Shown one piece after another: positions 47,385 to 59,307 of a stretch of DNA of 64,000 bases. The notes beneath the pieces are model-generated. The model did no database searches, was not told the origin of the DNA, and saw only the letters and a program-made list of their open reading frames with translations. Position 1 is the first letter of the stretch. The number at the start of each line of letters is the position of its first letter. The DNA lies in NCBI GenBank assembly GCA_029834535.1, contig JAQMWT010000109.1, positions 124,001 through 188,000 of the forward strand, in the 5' to 3' direction. This DNA comes from Chrysophaeum taylorii. Lineage: Eukaryota > Sar > Pelagophyceae > Pelagomonadales > Pelagomonadaceae. The translations under genes were made by a program, and so were the position numbers.

Positions 47385-48318
47385 AAGTGCAGGCCAGTAA
47401 GTTCACCTAGTCCCAATCTCTAACCCCAGTAAGTTCACCTGGTCCCGTTACGTTCACCTGGTCAGTAAGTTCACCTAGTCCCAATCTCTAACCCCAGTAA
47501 GTTCGACACCCACTCTCCTTTGAGCTCGTCGCTCTCACCCCCGCCAATCTAAGCTGCTTTGGTCCGCACACGCCGCTAAGCTTTGAGTCTCTAAAAACCC
47601 CAGTAAGTTCACTTGGTCCCAGTAAGTTCACCTGGTCACTAAGTTCACCTAGCCCCAATCTCAAACCCCAGTAAGTTCACCAGGTCCCAGTAAGTTCACC
47701 TACAGTGCGCGTGTAGACGCCGGGAGGGGGATTATCGGTATTGCGCAGCACGTGTGGGGTAGGGTGGAGTCGTCGACTCAGAAGAGCATATCCTCGAGGT
47801 TGCCGATCGACAGAGAGCCACGTAGAGCTGGACGTGACAGAAGACGGGCTTGGGCGAGAGGACGCCGACCTCGCGGGGCGTCTGGCCCTGGCTCTTGTTG
47901 ATCGTTTGGCGTCGGCGGGCCTTAAGGGATACAGGTTGGAGGACCCTCGGTGACACGACACGATCGATCATGTATCTGGTACCGTTGCAGTGGCCGTGCG
48001 ACGGGTCGAGGTTGCGAAGACTATAAGCTCGCGATCAAAGTCAGCATGCCGTTGGTTGTCAGGGAGTTGAAAACTCGACTGTTAAGAGCGAGGCGTCGGC
48101 TTCCGACCCAACCTAGTCGGCCGAAAAGAACTCCGACGCCTCGTCTCCGGGGAGAAAAAGGCCGCGGTCATGCGCGCGTTGTCAGCATCGACAACATCGT
48201 TTCGACGGGGCGTGAGAATGGCGCGCTGAAAGAGCCGCCGCGGGTCGTGGAAATAGTCTGCGAAGTCGCCGTAGAGGGCTTGGAGGATCAATGTCTGGCT
48301 CGCAGGCCTACATAATCC
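47385..48318 (-). mobile_element. Helitron/Pif1-helicase-derived unit, inverted single copy
   Basis: A sixth copy of the 16.86-22.07 kb unit in the opposite orientation. Reading the plus strand it begins ACAAGTGCAGGCCAGTAAGTTCACC (the reverse of the unit tail), passes the minisatellite, then helicase pieces (INKSQGQTPREVGVLSPKPVF at about 47732-47971; ALYGDFADYF...AILTPRRNDVVD at 48291-48082), and ends near CCTTACCCTGAATCGG. It differs from all array units by scattered changes, so it is not a very recent copy of any of them. Confidence 0.7.
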
Positions 48319-48337
48319 TTACCCTGAATCGGTGGAC

Positions 48338-48391
48338 AAGACCCCGGCTGGGTCCCGCGTACTTATCTCCGCCTGTCAGGCACATCCCTCC
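48338..48391. repeat. Dispersed composite repeat, copy 3 (cut by the gypsy LTR)
   Basis: GACCCCGGCTGGGTCCCGCG and onward to GTCAGGCACATCC matches the left part of the 5330-5428 copy. It stops at the LTR boundary at 48392, as if the retroelement had inserted into it. Confidence 0.55.
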
Positions 48392-48730
48392 TGTGGCGCA
48401 AGGAGAATTTTAGGGGCTACCTGGCGCGCCTTCGAATCCTGGCTCGCCGCTCGCGTCCGTGCCCTTGGTGGGGTCACTGGACGAGGATGGCCGTTCTCCC
48501 GCCACACGACCACAAACAACTTCCGTGCCTGGTCCTCACAACTTGAGGATCGGCTGTTGCTTTATGATCAAGGATATATCGAAAAACAGAAATCAGGGTG
48601 ACGCATGTCACGGAAAAAGGAAGATGATGTCATAGAGAACACTGACATCATCAGAACGGAGTAGGGTGCCGCTGATAAGGGGGGGGGCTAGAAGAGGGGT
48701 AAGCCTTAGGAGGCGGGAGTTGCCGCCACA
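48392..48730 (-). repeat. Gypsy 3' LTR (left copy)
   Basis: 339 bp, bounded by TGTGGCG and CGCCACA inverted termini. It contains GTGACGCATGTCAC (a perfect palindrome, 48598-48611) and TGATGTCA (48625-48632). Slightly longer than the right copy through small indels. Confidence 0.85.
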
Positions 48731-51700
48731 GGACTCCCCTGGTAAGAATTCGAGCTGCCCCAGCGAGGTGCTAGCGCGAGGAGCGCGGCTTCGCCTTACG
48801 AGCATCTTGTGAACGAATCTTCTGGTAAACGCGGGTGATGACCGGTTCAGGAACTCGGCCACTGCGTAAAGTAAACTTGGGTATCAACACATCAATCTCG
48901 TGCGGAGCGAAATCCGTGACACAAGGAGTTGTGTTGGAGGAAATTCGGGACTTGTCGGTGAAACTTCGACCTTCAACGTCCTTGAACTCGGGCTTGAGCT
49001 TGCGGTGCGAAAGGTGAGAGGTCGGCTTGAAATAAGCGACATCATCGTTCGGACCCAAATCGGAATAGAAATGTAGAGCAACACGATCATTTTGGTAATC
49101 TTAAGGCTCGTAAACTTCAGCAACATAAATCTTCTTGCGCCAATCAGAGCGCTTCCGGTCAGGAATCCGGAAAACAACAAACTTACCGTGCTGATAATCA
49201 TCACGGAAGGTTTCTTCGGGTTTGCGGATGGCTTGATCAACGATCGGAGGTACCATCACCGGCGTGATCTGACTAACATGAACACGTCGTTCATCGGGCG
49301 GAGAGTCGAGAGACTCAATCCTATAGGTGACCGGCGAAAGGCGCTCCTTGATAATAAACGGCCCTCGCCATTCCGGTCGAAGTTTATTCTGAAGGAAAGG
49401 AATGTAGAGCAAAACGTGCGATCCTTCCTTGTATTCAACATCAACATGATCAGCATTGCAAGCCAATCGTTGTTTCTTCAAAGCTTTATCACGAGCCTCG
49501 CGGACGATCTTCGTATAATACTTCAATCGTTCACGAGTTTCGGCGACTGCATCAGAGCGAGTCTTCGGCAATAATCGTGTATCAAGGTCCATGAGCGTGT
49601 AGTCAGTCGGTAGCCTCGGCTGACGGTTCAGGCGCAGCATAAAGGGAGAAATCTGCGTGCCTGGAATAAACTTGCGGTTGTAGCAAAACGCAATGTAATG
49701 AGCAAAGTCAGGCCAATCCGTGATGTTCCGGCCCTGAAGGCAAGCACGTAGGAAGGCCTTGATAAATCGGTTGACACGCTCGGCCGGGTTCGACTGGGCA
49801 TGATAAGGAATCGTAGTTTAGTATCGTGTGTTAAAGAGATGGCAAAACTCGCGCATCAACTTGTTCACGAACTCTTTACCGTTGTCGGTACGAATCATCT
49901 GGGGCAAGTAGCCCTTGAGGAGGATGTTAATGACAAAAGACTCGAGGACAGACTCAGCAGTCTTATCGTTCAAAACATCCAGAATCAAGAAATGCGAGAA
50001 CGGATCAAAAAATACTAGAAGATACGTCTCGGGACCAGCGCTGGGCAAGGGTCCAAATAAATCCATGCAAAGAACAGCACCATCACCATCGTAGACGGAA
50101 TGCTGCAAGAGCCCAGCTCGTTTCGGCTCAGGCGTACGAGCTTTCTTGCAAACTAAACATTCAGAAATGAGACTCCAACTTCGTTCGACATGTGAGGCCA
50201 CCAAAATCGCTCTTGGATAGCCTGGACAGTACTGTGACGTCCCATATGACCACCGTTAACCGGAGTGTCATGGTAGAGTCGAATAATGCGCTTGCGCAAC
50301 GTAGCAGGTGCAACAATCATCGGGTGCAAATCAGCAGAAATGCGGTAAAGAACGTCTTTAACGACTTCGAATCGTTCGTTAGCTCGGGAACGTCGCGGCG
50401 TCTGACCTTGGGCCATTCGGTAGCGAATATCCTCGCAAATAGCATCAGATTCTTGCTCACGTGCGATCTCAGCGAGCGTCATATTATCGGGTATCTTATC
50501 GATATAATCTTTGTAAGCGGCTGCGTCCTTGAAGATCTGTGGCTCATCGCGCGCACGGTTCTTCCGACGTTGTCTCGTAGCGTGAGACGTAGCCAATTTC
50601 ATCGGATCCTTTTCAGGATTTTCTTCCTCATCTTCCAGCAGTTCGGTCGTAATAAACGACATTATGAAGTGGCAGCCGGAGGCGGGAATTCCTCGGTCAT
50701 CAACAGGTCGGGGAAGCTCTTGGAACACTACATATGCGTGGTTCAAAGGTTCTCCAAACTCGTCAGTCTCGATGACATGATCTATCGGGTTGCGGGAGAG
50801 ACAGTCAGGGATACTCATTCCCGGTGACTTTCCCGGCTTGTAACCAAATTCAGGGTCAAAATTGGCGAGGCGCATCGCCCAACGAGCAAGCTGCCCAGAC
50901 GAGTGCGTCGCCTTACGTAAAAACGTCAAATTTCGGTGATCGGTCTCCAAAACAGTACGGTGCCCTTCGATGTAGGCTCGAAAGTGCTCTAGAGAAAGTA
51001 TAACTGCCAGCAGCTCTAGTCGACGGGGCTCATAATTGCGCATCTCTCGGCTCCAATATTCAATCACTCGTTCTTCTCGAGTCACTCTTCCGGCATCGTC
51101 CTTGACTTCGACAATCTGGAAGAGATATGCTCCAAGTCCATCCTTGGAAGCATCGGATCGGATCTGAAAAGGCAGATCATAATCGGGGTGGTAGACTCCA
51201 CGGGAATCAACCAAAGCTTCAATAATGGTATCCCAAGCTTTCTGACACTCGGGCGTCCACTCAAACTTTACACCTTCGAGGCATAATCGTCTCAGCGGTT
51301 CCACAATCTTCGAGTAGCCCTTCACATATTGCCGGCAATAATTACTCATGCCGATGAAAGAGCGTATCTGGGTCTTCGGGGATGTATTCGGTAAAGTACC
51401 TGGAATCGGCATCTTCTGCAGTGCTTCCAGCGTCTTCGGATTCGGCTTCAAGCCTTCTGGGGTAGAAATGTGTCCCAGAAATTCTATATCATCCTTGAGA
51501 AGGTGGAACTTCGCGGTTCGACCGCTGTACCCTCTCTGTGCCAAATGACACATCACTTCGATCAAAACTTGTAAATGTCGATGAAGATCGTCGGATCCCA
51601 TCATAGTATCGTCAACAAACGCAACCAAGTCTTGATACATCCATTTCGAAAGGTCGCTCGCCATTTGCTTGCAGAAAAGAGCTCCGGTCGTCTTCACACC

Positions 51701-52799
51701 TAGAGGTAATCGCAAGAAACTATGAGCGCCAAGTGGGCTAACCATCGTGACAGCGTCCTGCGCTGCCGGATCCAGAGGAAGGTTGTGGTATCCCCATCTA
51801 ATATCAATGCATGTCCGCCATCGTCTCATGGCGAGAAAAGCTAAAGCATCATCTTGTCGAATGTTCGGCCAACTGTCATTGACCAATTGATCGTTGAGCT
51901 GACGTAAGTCAACTGCAGCACGGAACGCGTTTGACGTTCCAATCTCAGCTCCTTTCTTCGGAAGCATCAACACAGGAAAGCCCCAAGGTGAGTTGGCCGG
52001 ACGAATGACTCCATCCCGGCACCACTCGCTGATCTGCTTGCGGAGACAATCGAGCTTCGCAGGCGTCAATCGGTAGGGCGTCATCTTTATCGGTCGCGGA
52101 TTCGCGTCTTTGAATCGTAGAGACACAGGAGGCGAGTCCACAGGTCTCATAATCGGGTCGAAAAAGGCCCAAGAATATTGCACACAGTGACGGAGCATCA
52201 GTTTCGCCTCGTCATCTAAGTGCGGATTGTCAGGAATTCCCAGCTCCTGAACAACCTTGTCAACTTCTTCCTTCGTAGGAACTTGAACTTTCATAGCTTC
52301 ATTATCCTTGACATGCTCGGGAGTTTGCGGCAGCGGTGCCCCCTCAGCATCGCGCGGCGCATCTTTCCATGGCACATCGAACTTTTTCTCGTATTTTAGT
52401 CTCACTTCCGGGTGGCTTTTGTTGATCCTCTCGCCTTTGACACGAACAATCGGCTCGCTCTTAATCTTCGGTTCCCGATCTCGCTCAGGATCTGGCGGAA
52501 CGTCTAAATTTGGTTGTCGGGGGGGGGGCAGCAGAAGAAGCATGAGACGTCCCCGGCTCATCTGTTGCAGGCGGAATCAACGGTACCTCTGGAGGTTTCC
52601 ATTTGGTGCGATCTTGGAGATCATCAGTCGACACCCATCTTACGACACGTGTGCGCGTGTTTAACAGCGGAACTTGTACGTGACGAAGGGTGGTTTCATC
52701 AATTCGCAAATAATAATCAAACGGTCGGTCTGCAGGACTCAACGCTGACGGCAAAGCTTCGCCGATCAGGTGAAAATCCTTGGTCGCAGAGTTGTGCAG

Positions 52800-53640
52800 A
52801 TCGAGTACTAATAAGGTCATCGTGTCTGGTGGCACGACGGACGCCGAGTGTTTCAACGAGGTCGTCCTGGAGAAGCCGGCCCAATCAAAATCAGGGGGCA
52901 TCGTCAGCAACTCCGAAGTCATTTTCAGATTCAGAGATCTGTAATCGGAACGGTGCGGTCCTCCGCGAAGCGGGACTCGCGTAACGGTGTAAGCTGCGTC
53001 TGTCGCGGCTCGTGATGATCCTAAATTGTTCATCTGAAGTAAATGTCGTTCGTCGGCGTAGCCAAGTGCTGTGGCGAACTCTTGCTGCATATTCTTGCAT
53101 GTCTTTGGAACTGCGCGCAAATGGGGCGGATGGCTGGAAACCAACAATCGCACGCGGCAGCTCATCAAACTGGGAGTTTTGTCGTAAAAATTGACGACGT
53201 ACACGTAAGGGTGCAAGCGCGCAACGTTAGAAATAATCGAAGCCTCCTGCTCTATCAACCACATGAAGAAACCAGCCATCTTGCATAATTTCATCGTCCA
53301 GTGGGTAGCGGTGACTCCTTTCCCAACATCTCTGGAGGTCAAGTTGCACAGAGCGGAGTGTACGCAGGGTGGCGACGCGATACACATCGACGACGACCAT
53401 CCCGCGTAGGGTAAATAAGATTCGATCAACCGTAAGGTTGTAACATAGCGACCACACAGTGTGTGCTGCACCACAGGAATGTTCGGAAAATTCTTATGGT
53501 GGATCTGGTTGGCGGTGTCCGACGCATCGAGTGCTAGCACGACACGAAACGACGCCCCAAACATTTCGTTGGCTCGTTGGAGACCTAAAGTACTGCCTCC
53601 GGCTCCACTGAACAGCATCACCACCTTGCGATAAGTGATT
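52800..53640 (-). other. C5-cytosine DNA methyltransferase domain within the gypsy element
   Basis: Motifs in the usual order: I (VVMLFSGAGGSTLGLQRA), II (LALDASDTANQIHHKNFPN), IV with the catalytic Cys (ASPPCVHSAL), VIII (SLMSCRVRLLVSSHP), IX-like (KMTSELLTMPPDFDWAG) and X (SASVVPPDTMTLLVLDL). The domain lies in the same open frame as gag and the protease-like region, just before reverse transcriptase. Known families: such domains in retrotransposons have been described in a few algae and dinoflagellates. Whether it is active cannot be told from sequence alone. Confidence 0.8.
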
Positions 53641-56600
53641 GGAAGCCATTGAACCTTTTCGTATCGGCGGCGGATCTCCGCTTCGGTGATCTCGCGGCAT
53701 TTCTTTTCATCTTCTTCTGACCTTCGAGCGAAATCGTCGCTGCCTTCAGGTCGTTTGAGGGTGGACTTGTCAGCCATAGCGGTCGTAGCGTCCTTCTGCA
53801 CCGTGCTCAGCAGCATCGGCGGGGGAGATTCGTCGCATCGCGTCAAGTGACTAGCGACAGAAACGGTGAAAGAAAGGTTCCCCTTGTCGTATCCTTCTTC
53901 ACATTCTTTCGTAAGTTCGTTGATCGTAGAGACGTTCAACTCGTCTTCGTACCTAACGATACCGCCAATCGCAAGGACTTCGCCTTGAGTGACGACCGTC
54001 GGTACTTCTTCCGTGGCAGTAACCGCCACCCGAGCAGCGGGCCGGTCGTGCTCTTCGCAAGAAGAACACATTCCTTCGACAACTCCCAACTGCTCGTTCT
54101 CAGCAAACGTAGCGACGAAAACCTGTCCCATTTCCATAGGCTTCGACAAAATAACCGGTAGATTGTAAGTTCGACCGGGCTCGATTTGAAACGAGCGCGC
54201 AGCGTAAGCAACTACTTCCTGCGCGGCTTCTCCCGGAGCTGGGGAGAATTTGGTCGTAGCATGTCCCCGCGTAGCCAAGACTACCGTACGTTCCGGCGGC
54301 GGGCTTCGGAGATCTTTAATCGTGCTCAAACGAGCGTAAATTCGAGTCTTGATCAGGTCGAGACTCTTCCGAAAGGCATCGTGTTGATGATTGTAAATCG
54401 GTACGGTTATCGGATCTCGATCGTAAATAGATCGAAAGGTCACGATGGGTGCATCGACTCGTTCATCCTCAACTTTAATCTTCTTGCGCCCGTAGACGAC
54501 TTGGGTTCGATAAAAACAGATCCGATCGTGTGGATAGTCCACGATGGCTCCTAAAACTCGTATATCGCGCCCTCCCAACAGGAACAGATAGTTCGTATCG
54601 GCTACAATAGCGACAATGGGGGCAGCGAAGTCGTCGGCGAGGGCGACCCGAATGGCGATCCAACGATAGATCGTCGTCGTATTCAACCCTGATCCGTACA
54701 GCTTGCGCTTAATCGGAAGTTCGCCTTCATCGAAAATCAACTGATCTTTGGCCAACTTTGTGACCATTTCTCGGCAAATATAAGAAACATCTGCCATTCC
54801 ATCGACACCGATGGTCGTCGAGAATTTCGGTCCGTCACGATTCCTGTAGATGTGACAGGCTATAAACGTAAGAGTACCCGTGTCTAAACAACTGAGGGTA
54901 ACCAAATCATCTTCGATCGTCTTGCCGTCTCGCGGCGTCAACGAAGTGTGAGCACATCGGGCTCTGACTCGCTCATCTCCGGGGTTGGGCATCGATACCG
55001 CGGCTTGAGCTTTCGTATCATCTGTTGTTGGCGTCATCGACATAACGCTCGCGTCAGCCTCTTTATCTGGCAGCTTCCGCTCTTCCTCCAAGACAATCTC
55101 GGAGGGAATCAGTGCTGGTAGGGGATCCTGGTTTTCGTAGATCTTGGAAGCAAAGGACCCCTCCCATAAATCTTTCATTTCGTCGTTCCAGAGTGCATCT
55201 GTGAATTCATTCGTCGCCGGTTGATCCTCACCATCATCGGCGATCGGTTCCGTGTCGGCTGCGGCTTCGAGTCCGTAGCTGCGCGGTTGTTCTGGTGGCT
55301 TCTTTAGCAAGAAATTCTGAGTTCTCGCCCACCAATCCTGCAGGTTCCACGTCGGCTCGTCTTCGTCCCACTTGAGAACGCTGCTAATCTTCTTCTTAAA
55401 TCTATCCTTTTCTTCCGGCGGCGTATCCGTGGCTCGATCCGTAGTAACCGAAACCGTTTCGGGGGGGTCCGCAGGTAAAGATGGCGTCGTCCCCGACGTC
55501 AACTCTATCGTAAGATCGTCGTCTGCATTACTCGCGCTGGTCATCGTCTCGTCAGTCCAATGAGCGCACAAGCTATCACTGCAGAAATCCATGTCTGGCT
55601 CACAGCCATTTCGGTCGCCAACGGTCGTCTCTGGAGAGTCCAAAGATAAGGCGATGGCATCGAGGGCTTCCTCGTCAAAAATAAACGGTGGGTCGTCCGT
55701 GGACGACTCGTCAAATAACGTTATCGCGGACACTGGTTCACAAGCTGTAGCTTCTTCATCTTCCAAATCTGAATCGCCTTCCCAGTATCGTGGAGCTTCG
55801 AGTTCCTCGCTCAAATCTTCGAGCTCATCGCTCGACATCTGCTCATAAATCTGTGCCAAAGACCGACGATTGGTCAGCACGTCGTTGGGTGGCTCGTCCA
55901 TCGGTGGGCGAGCAAGATCTTCAAATGCGGCCGCGGCAAGGGCGTCGGCTGCGTCGTCGGTGCGGGTGTCCGTGTTCGGGTACACCATCACGCCTAATGT
56001 TAACTGTTGACCGCAATGGGTCGTAAACGCGAACGTTGCAGACGAATGTCCCGAGTCTTCCCGGTAACGACCATCGTCCGAATTTCGATCGCGAGATCTT
56101 CGTCGCCGGCGGCGGCGTGAATGTCTGCTAGAGCTCCTGCTATCTTTCCGTCGGCGCTGGCGCGAGCTGCTACGGCTCTTGTCGCGGTGTCGGGGGCTTC
56201 GGCTATCTCGACGGCCCGGTCGTGTCGAAGACGATCGGCCGTGTCCATCTGTTAAGTGCTTCACGGACCCCATGACCGTGGTCAGCTGCGTGCCCATATC
56301 ATTGAGTCTGCTCTGAATATCTTGAGCAGTGCTCGAACCGAGGGTGGCATTAGAACTGCCGTCGTCACGCGAATGATTATCTTTCCTTTGTCGGCTCTCC
56401 CATCGTCCTCGCGAAGTGGGCTTTCTGCCGTATTCGATGTATTTGCACATCGCTACATAATAGTCGTCGGGCTCACGGTTACAAATGACTCGGTTCCCGT
56501 GTTCATCCTTGTCGTGGGTCGCTAAGAAAAACCCACAATCCTTGCATGTCCTCTCGAACCACTTTTTCGGATTCTCTTCGAGGCGTAATGCTTCATATTT

Positions 56601-58520
56601 CGTCGTTTTATCTTTCGTTCCCGAGGCGAGAGCCCGTCCTCCGCGTCCAGACGGTGGCTTCTGCGGCTTCCCGCTCGATGGGTTCATTGAGTTTCGGCTG
56701 TTCTTCTCCGCCATGGCTGTTGCGAAGTCGTTCTCGAGCCGTGTAATCAACGACAACGTAGGCGTAAACGTCTTATACGTCGTCGGGTGTCCGCTGCGCA
56801 TCGTTCGCACGCGGGATTTCAATTCGCTGGACTCCAGTCCGCATATCAAGTAAGATGTGATCTCCACATCGTTGAGATCTCGGTTGGCCACGGAACAGTA
56901 TGCCATGGCCTCTTTCTGAAATTTAGTGCAATACGCATGCACGTGACGTTCTCCAGAACGTTTCGGAACGGTCGCCTGGGTCGTGCATTGTAACTTTCGT
57001 AATGATTCCTCTGCCGTCACCGGCAGCGGACAACTCTCTCGGAAATATTTCAAAATCTTGAGGCAATACTTCTCGTTCAATCGTCGTATCCGTCGTACCA
57101 CGGAACCGTACTCCTCATCGTCGATATCCCGACGTAAATAGAAAGACGCTGGGTGATCGAGGTCTTTACGCAGGTCTTCATACTTCTTTAAGTGTTCTCG
57201 AAAAATCGGTGCGACTGTGTCGCGCAGGGTCGCGGGAAGCAGATATCGGAGTTTCTCCAAGCTGAAATGGTCTTCGGCAAACGTACTCATCACCGCGCCC
57301 GCATCTAAATCGAACTGGTCCTGATCGCGTCCATCGAGAGCCAGTTTAAAAGTTTCGGTTTTTAATCCAGAGGTTGATCGCCGCTCCTTGTTGCGATCGT
57401 GTTTAGCTAACGCGCTGGCGAATCGATCCGTAAAACCCATCAAGAACTCTTGGGTGTCGATCCTTCCGTCGCCACGCGTCTCCTCCTTTTCTTCTTCATC
57501 ATCGTCTTCATAGCGCGGCTTCCTAGCTTTCGCGCGTGATCGTGTAGTTGGCGGCTCTTCCTCAGCTCGGGACTCCGGGCTGCTCGCTCGCCTTGATCGA
57601 CTCGGCGTACGCAACTCGTCTCTTTCACGTGTCAACGAGCTTACTTGATCTTGGAAGGCGTCTGCTCGAGCGTTGGCCCTACGCAGTTGCTCTTTTAATT
57701 CTTCTTTCTCCTTCCGTTGTAGCCGTTCTTTTCGTTCGTTCTCTTCCCCTATTTGTTTTAAAAGTCGTTCTTGCGCGCGATCACTCTCTTCGCGCAATGC
57801 CCGCAAGTGAGCCTCGTAGAACTCATTCATTTTCGTTGCATCCGGGGGTTCTGCACGCGTTGACGGAGCTGTCGATCGTCCTCCCGTCGGTCTCTCCGTG
57901 GGCTTGCCGTCGTTGTAGTCTAGCTCTTCTTCCTCGTCGTCAACTTCTGTGTCGTGCTCTTCTTCATCGTCGTCATTATCATCGTCGTCATTCCGCTCGT
58001 TCGTCTCATCCTGACGGCTTGGCGGTTCCTCATATCGTAGCTGCTCTACGGCAGCATCATCGTCTTCCATATCGGCTCTGGCTCGTTCTAGTCGGCCGAG
58101 ATCAGAGCGGGTCAAAAATGGTTGAATCGTCGTCGTTCTCGAGCTCCTTCGACTCTGGAACTTCTAATCGTTCACGACACGCGTAATATCGTCGTTGCGT
58201 GCGTCTTCCACCGACAAATCTATCAGTCCGGTGGGCGGCAGAACTCGTCTCTGCCCGGCAATCAATGCCTTATCCGTGAGTTGCGATCTCACTCCGCTCG
58301 CCTGCGGCAGCGGTACCCGGGTTGCGCGTCGGCTAGCACCGAATCGCGCGTCGTCACTTCCAACGACTAACGTATCCGGCCGGGGAACTTCCCCACAACA
58401 GTGGTCCTTCTGGAATTCCTTGTCGGCGCGCTTGATCAGGGCGCGCACGGCTTGTCCGGACCGTGTAGAGAATGCAAGATGCACTAGTTCGCTGCGACCG
58501 ATATAGTCGCTCGAATCTCG

Positions 58521-58535
58521 TATTCCTCCACCACC
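58521..58535 (-). other. Candidate primer-binding site of the gypsy element
   Basis: Directly inside the 5' LTR, reading on the minus strand, is GGTGGTGGAGGAATA. The TGGTGGAG part would pair with a tRNA ending CUCCACCA. Which tRNA is unknown. Confidence 0.35.
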
Positions 58536-58851
58536 TGTGGCGTAAGGAGAATTTTAGGGGCTACCTGGCGTGCCTTCGAATCCTGGCTCGCCGCTCGCGT
58601 CCGTGCCCTTGGTGGAGTCACTGGACGAGGATGGCCGTTCTCCCGCCACACGACCACAAACAACTTCCGTGCCTGGTCCTCACAACTTGAGGACCGGCTG
58701 TTGCTTATGATCAAGGAGAAAAACAGAAATCAGGGTGACGCATGTCACGGAAAAGGAAGATGATGTCATAGAGAACACTGAGTAGGGTGCCCCTGATAAG
58801 GGGGGGCGATAGAAGAGGGGTAAGCCTTAGGAGGCGGGAGTTGCCGCCACA
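58536..58851 (-). repeat. Gypsy 5' LTR (right copy)
   Basis: 316 bp, same termini and the same palindrome (GTGACGCATGTCAC, 58735-58748) as the left LTR. The five bases outside the two LTRs do not match, so no target-site duplication is seen. Confidence 0.85.
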
Positions 58852-59307
58852 AGACTGCTTAGGACGTCTTCCGGTTTTTCTCGCGGTTAACCGCGTCGTG
58901 GCTCGCCCCTTCGTGGAGAGCGACGGCGGACCGCCGCGCGGCTCGGGATGACAAGACAAACCGTCCGGCGCTCGGCGAGGCGGGAGATCGTGCAAGAAAA
59001 CGAAAGAGGCGCAAGTTCCTTTGAAACAAGGCGCGACAAACGTATAGAAGAAGCGCACGACGGCGACGAGGACGCGATGCGCGCGCTCGAGGACGAACGC
59101 GAGAGTGATCGTCTGCGCCACGCCGTATGCCGCAAGACTCGCAGGGAAGCTAAACGAGCTCGTCGTAGTCACCAGCAGCGCTCCTCGCCCCCCCCCCCTC
59201 TAACTTTTTTTTTTTTCAACCAAAGCCCTGCCGCGCCGGCCCTGTATAGTTACGTTGCTGTGAGGGTTAGTTTAATGTCATTGCGGACATAAAGAGGAGG
59301 GTAAGGT
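58852..59307. other. Island of host-like sequence between two retroelements
   Basis: GC-rich text unlike its neighbours. A plus-strand frame from 58948 (MTRQTVRRSARREIVQENER ... RESDRLRHAVCRKTRREAKR) is strongly charged and could be part of a broken or split host gene, cut on the left by the gypsy LTR. It is also followed by a C-run and T-run near 59187-59217. No domain recognised. Confidence 0.3.

Larger units (their letters stand above)
48392..58851 (-). mobile_element. Ty3/gypsy LTR retrotransposon with a captured cytosine DNA methyltransferase
   Basis: An element of about 10.5 kb on the minus strand. LTRs at both ends (48392-48730 and 58536-58851) start TGTGGCG and end CGCCACA. Parts in element order: a gag-like region with a Lys/Glu-rich coiled coil and an SR-rich stretch, a retropepsin-like region (near 54.8 kb), a C5-cytosine methyltransferase domain (about 53640-52800), reverse transcriptase (FVDD), RNase H, an HHCC-type finger and integrase. 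The gag-to-methyltransferase frame is long and open; the pol part is broken in a few places, so the copy is a fossil. The gag and pol frames overlap, as is common in Ty3 elements that use frameshifting. The LTRs differ by a few substitutions and small indels, so the insertion is not brand new but not ancient. Confidence 0.88.

Noticed and set aside
48431-48440. TTCGAATCC as a tRNA B-box
   Set aside because: It lies in the LTR, no A-box at proper spacing and no cloverleaf could be drawn.
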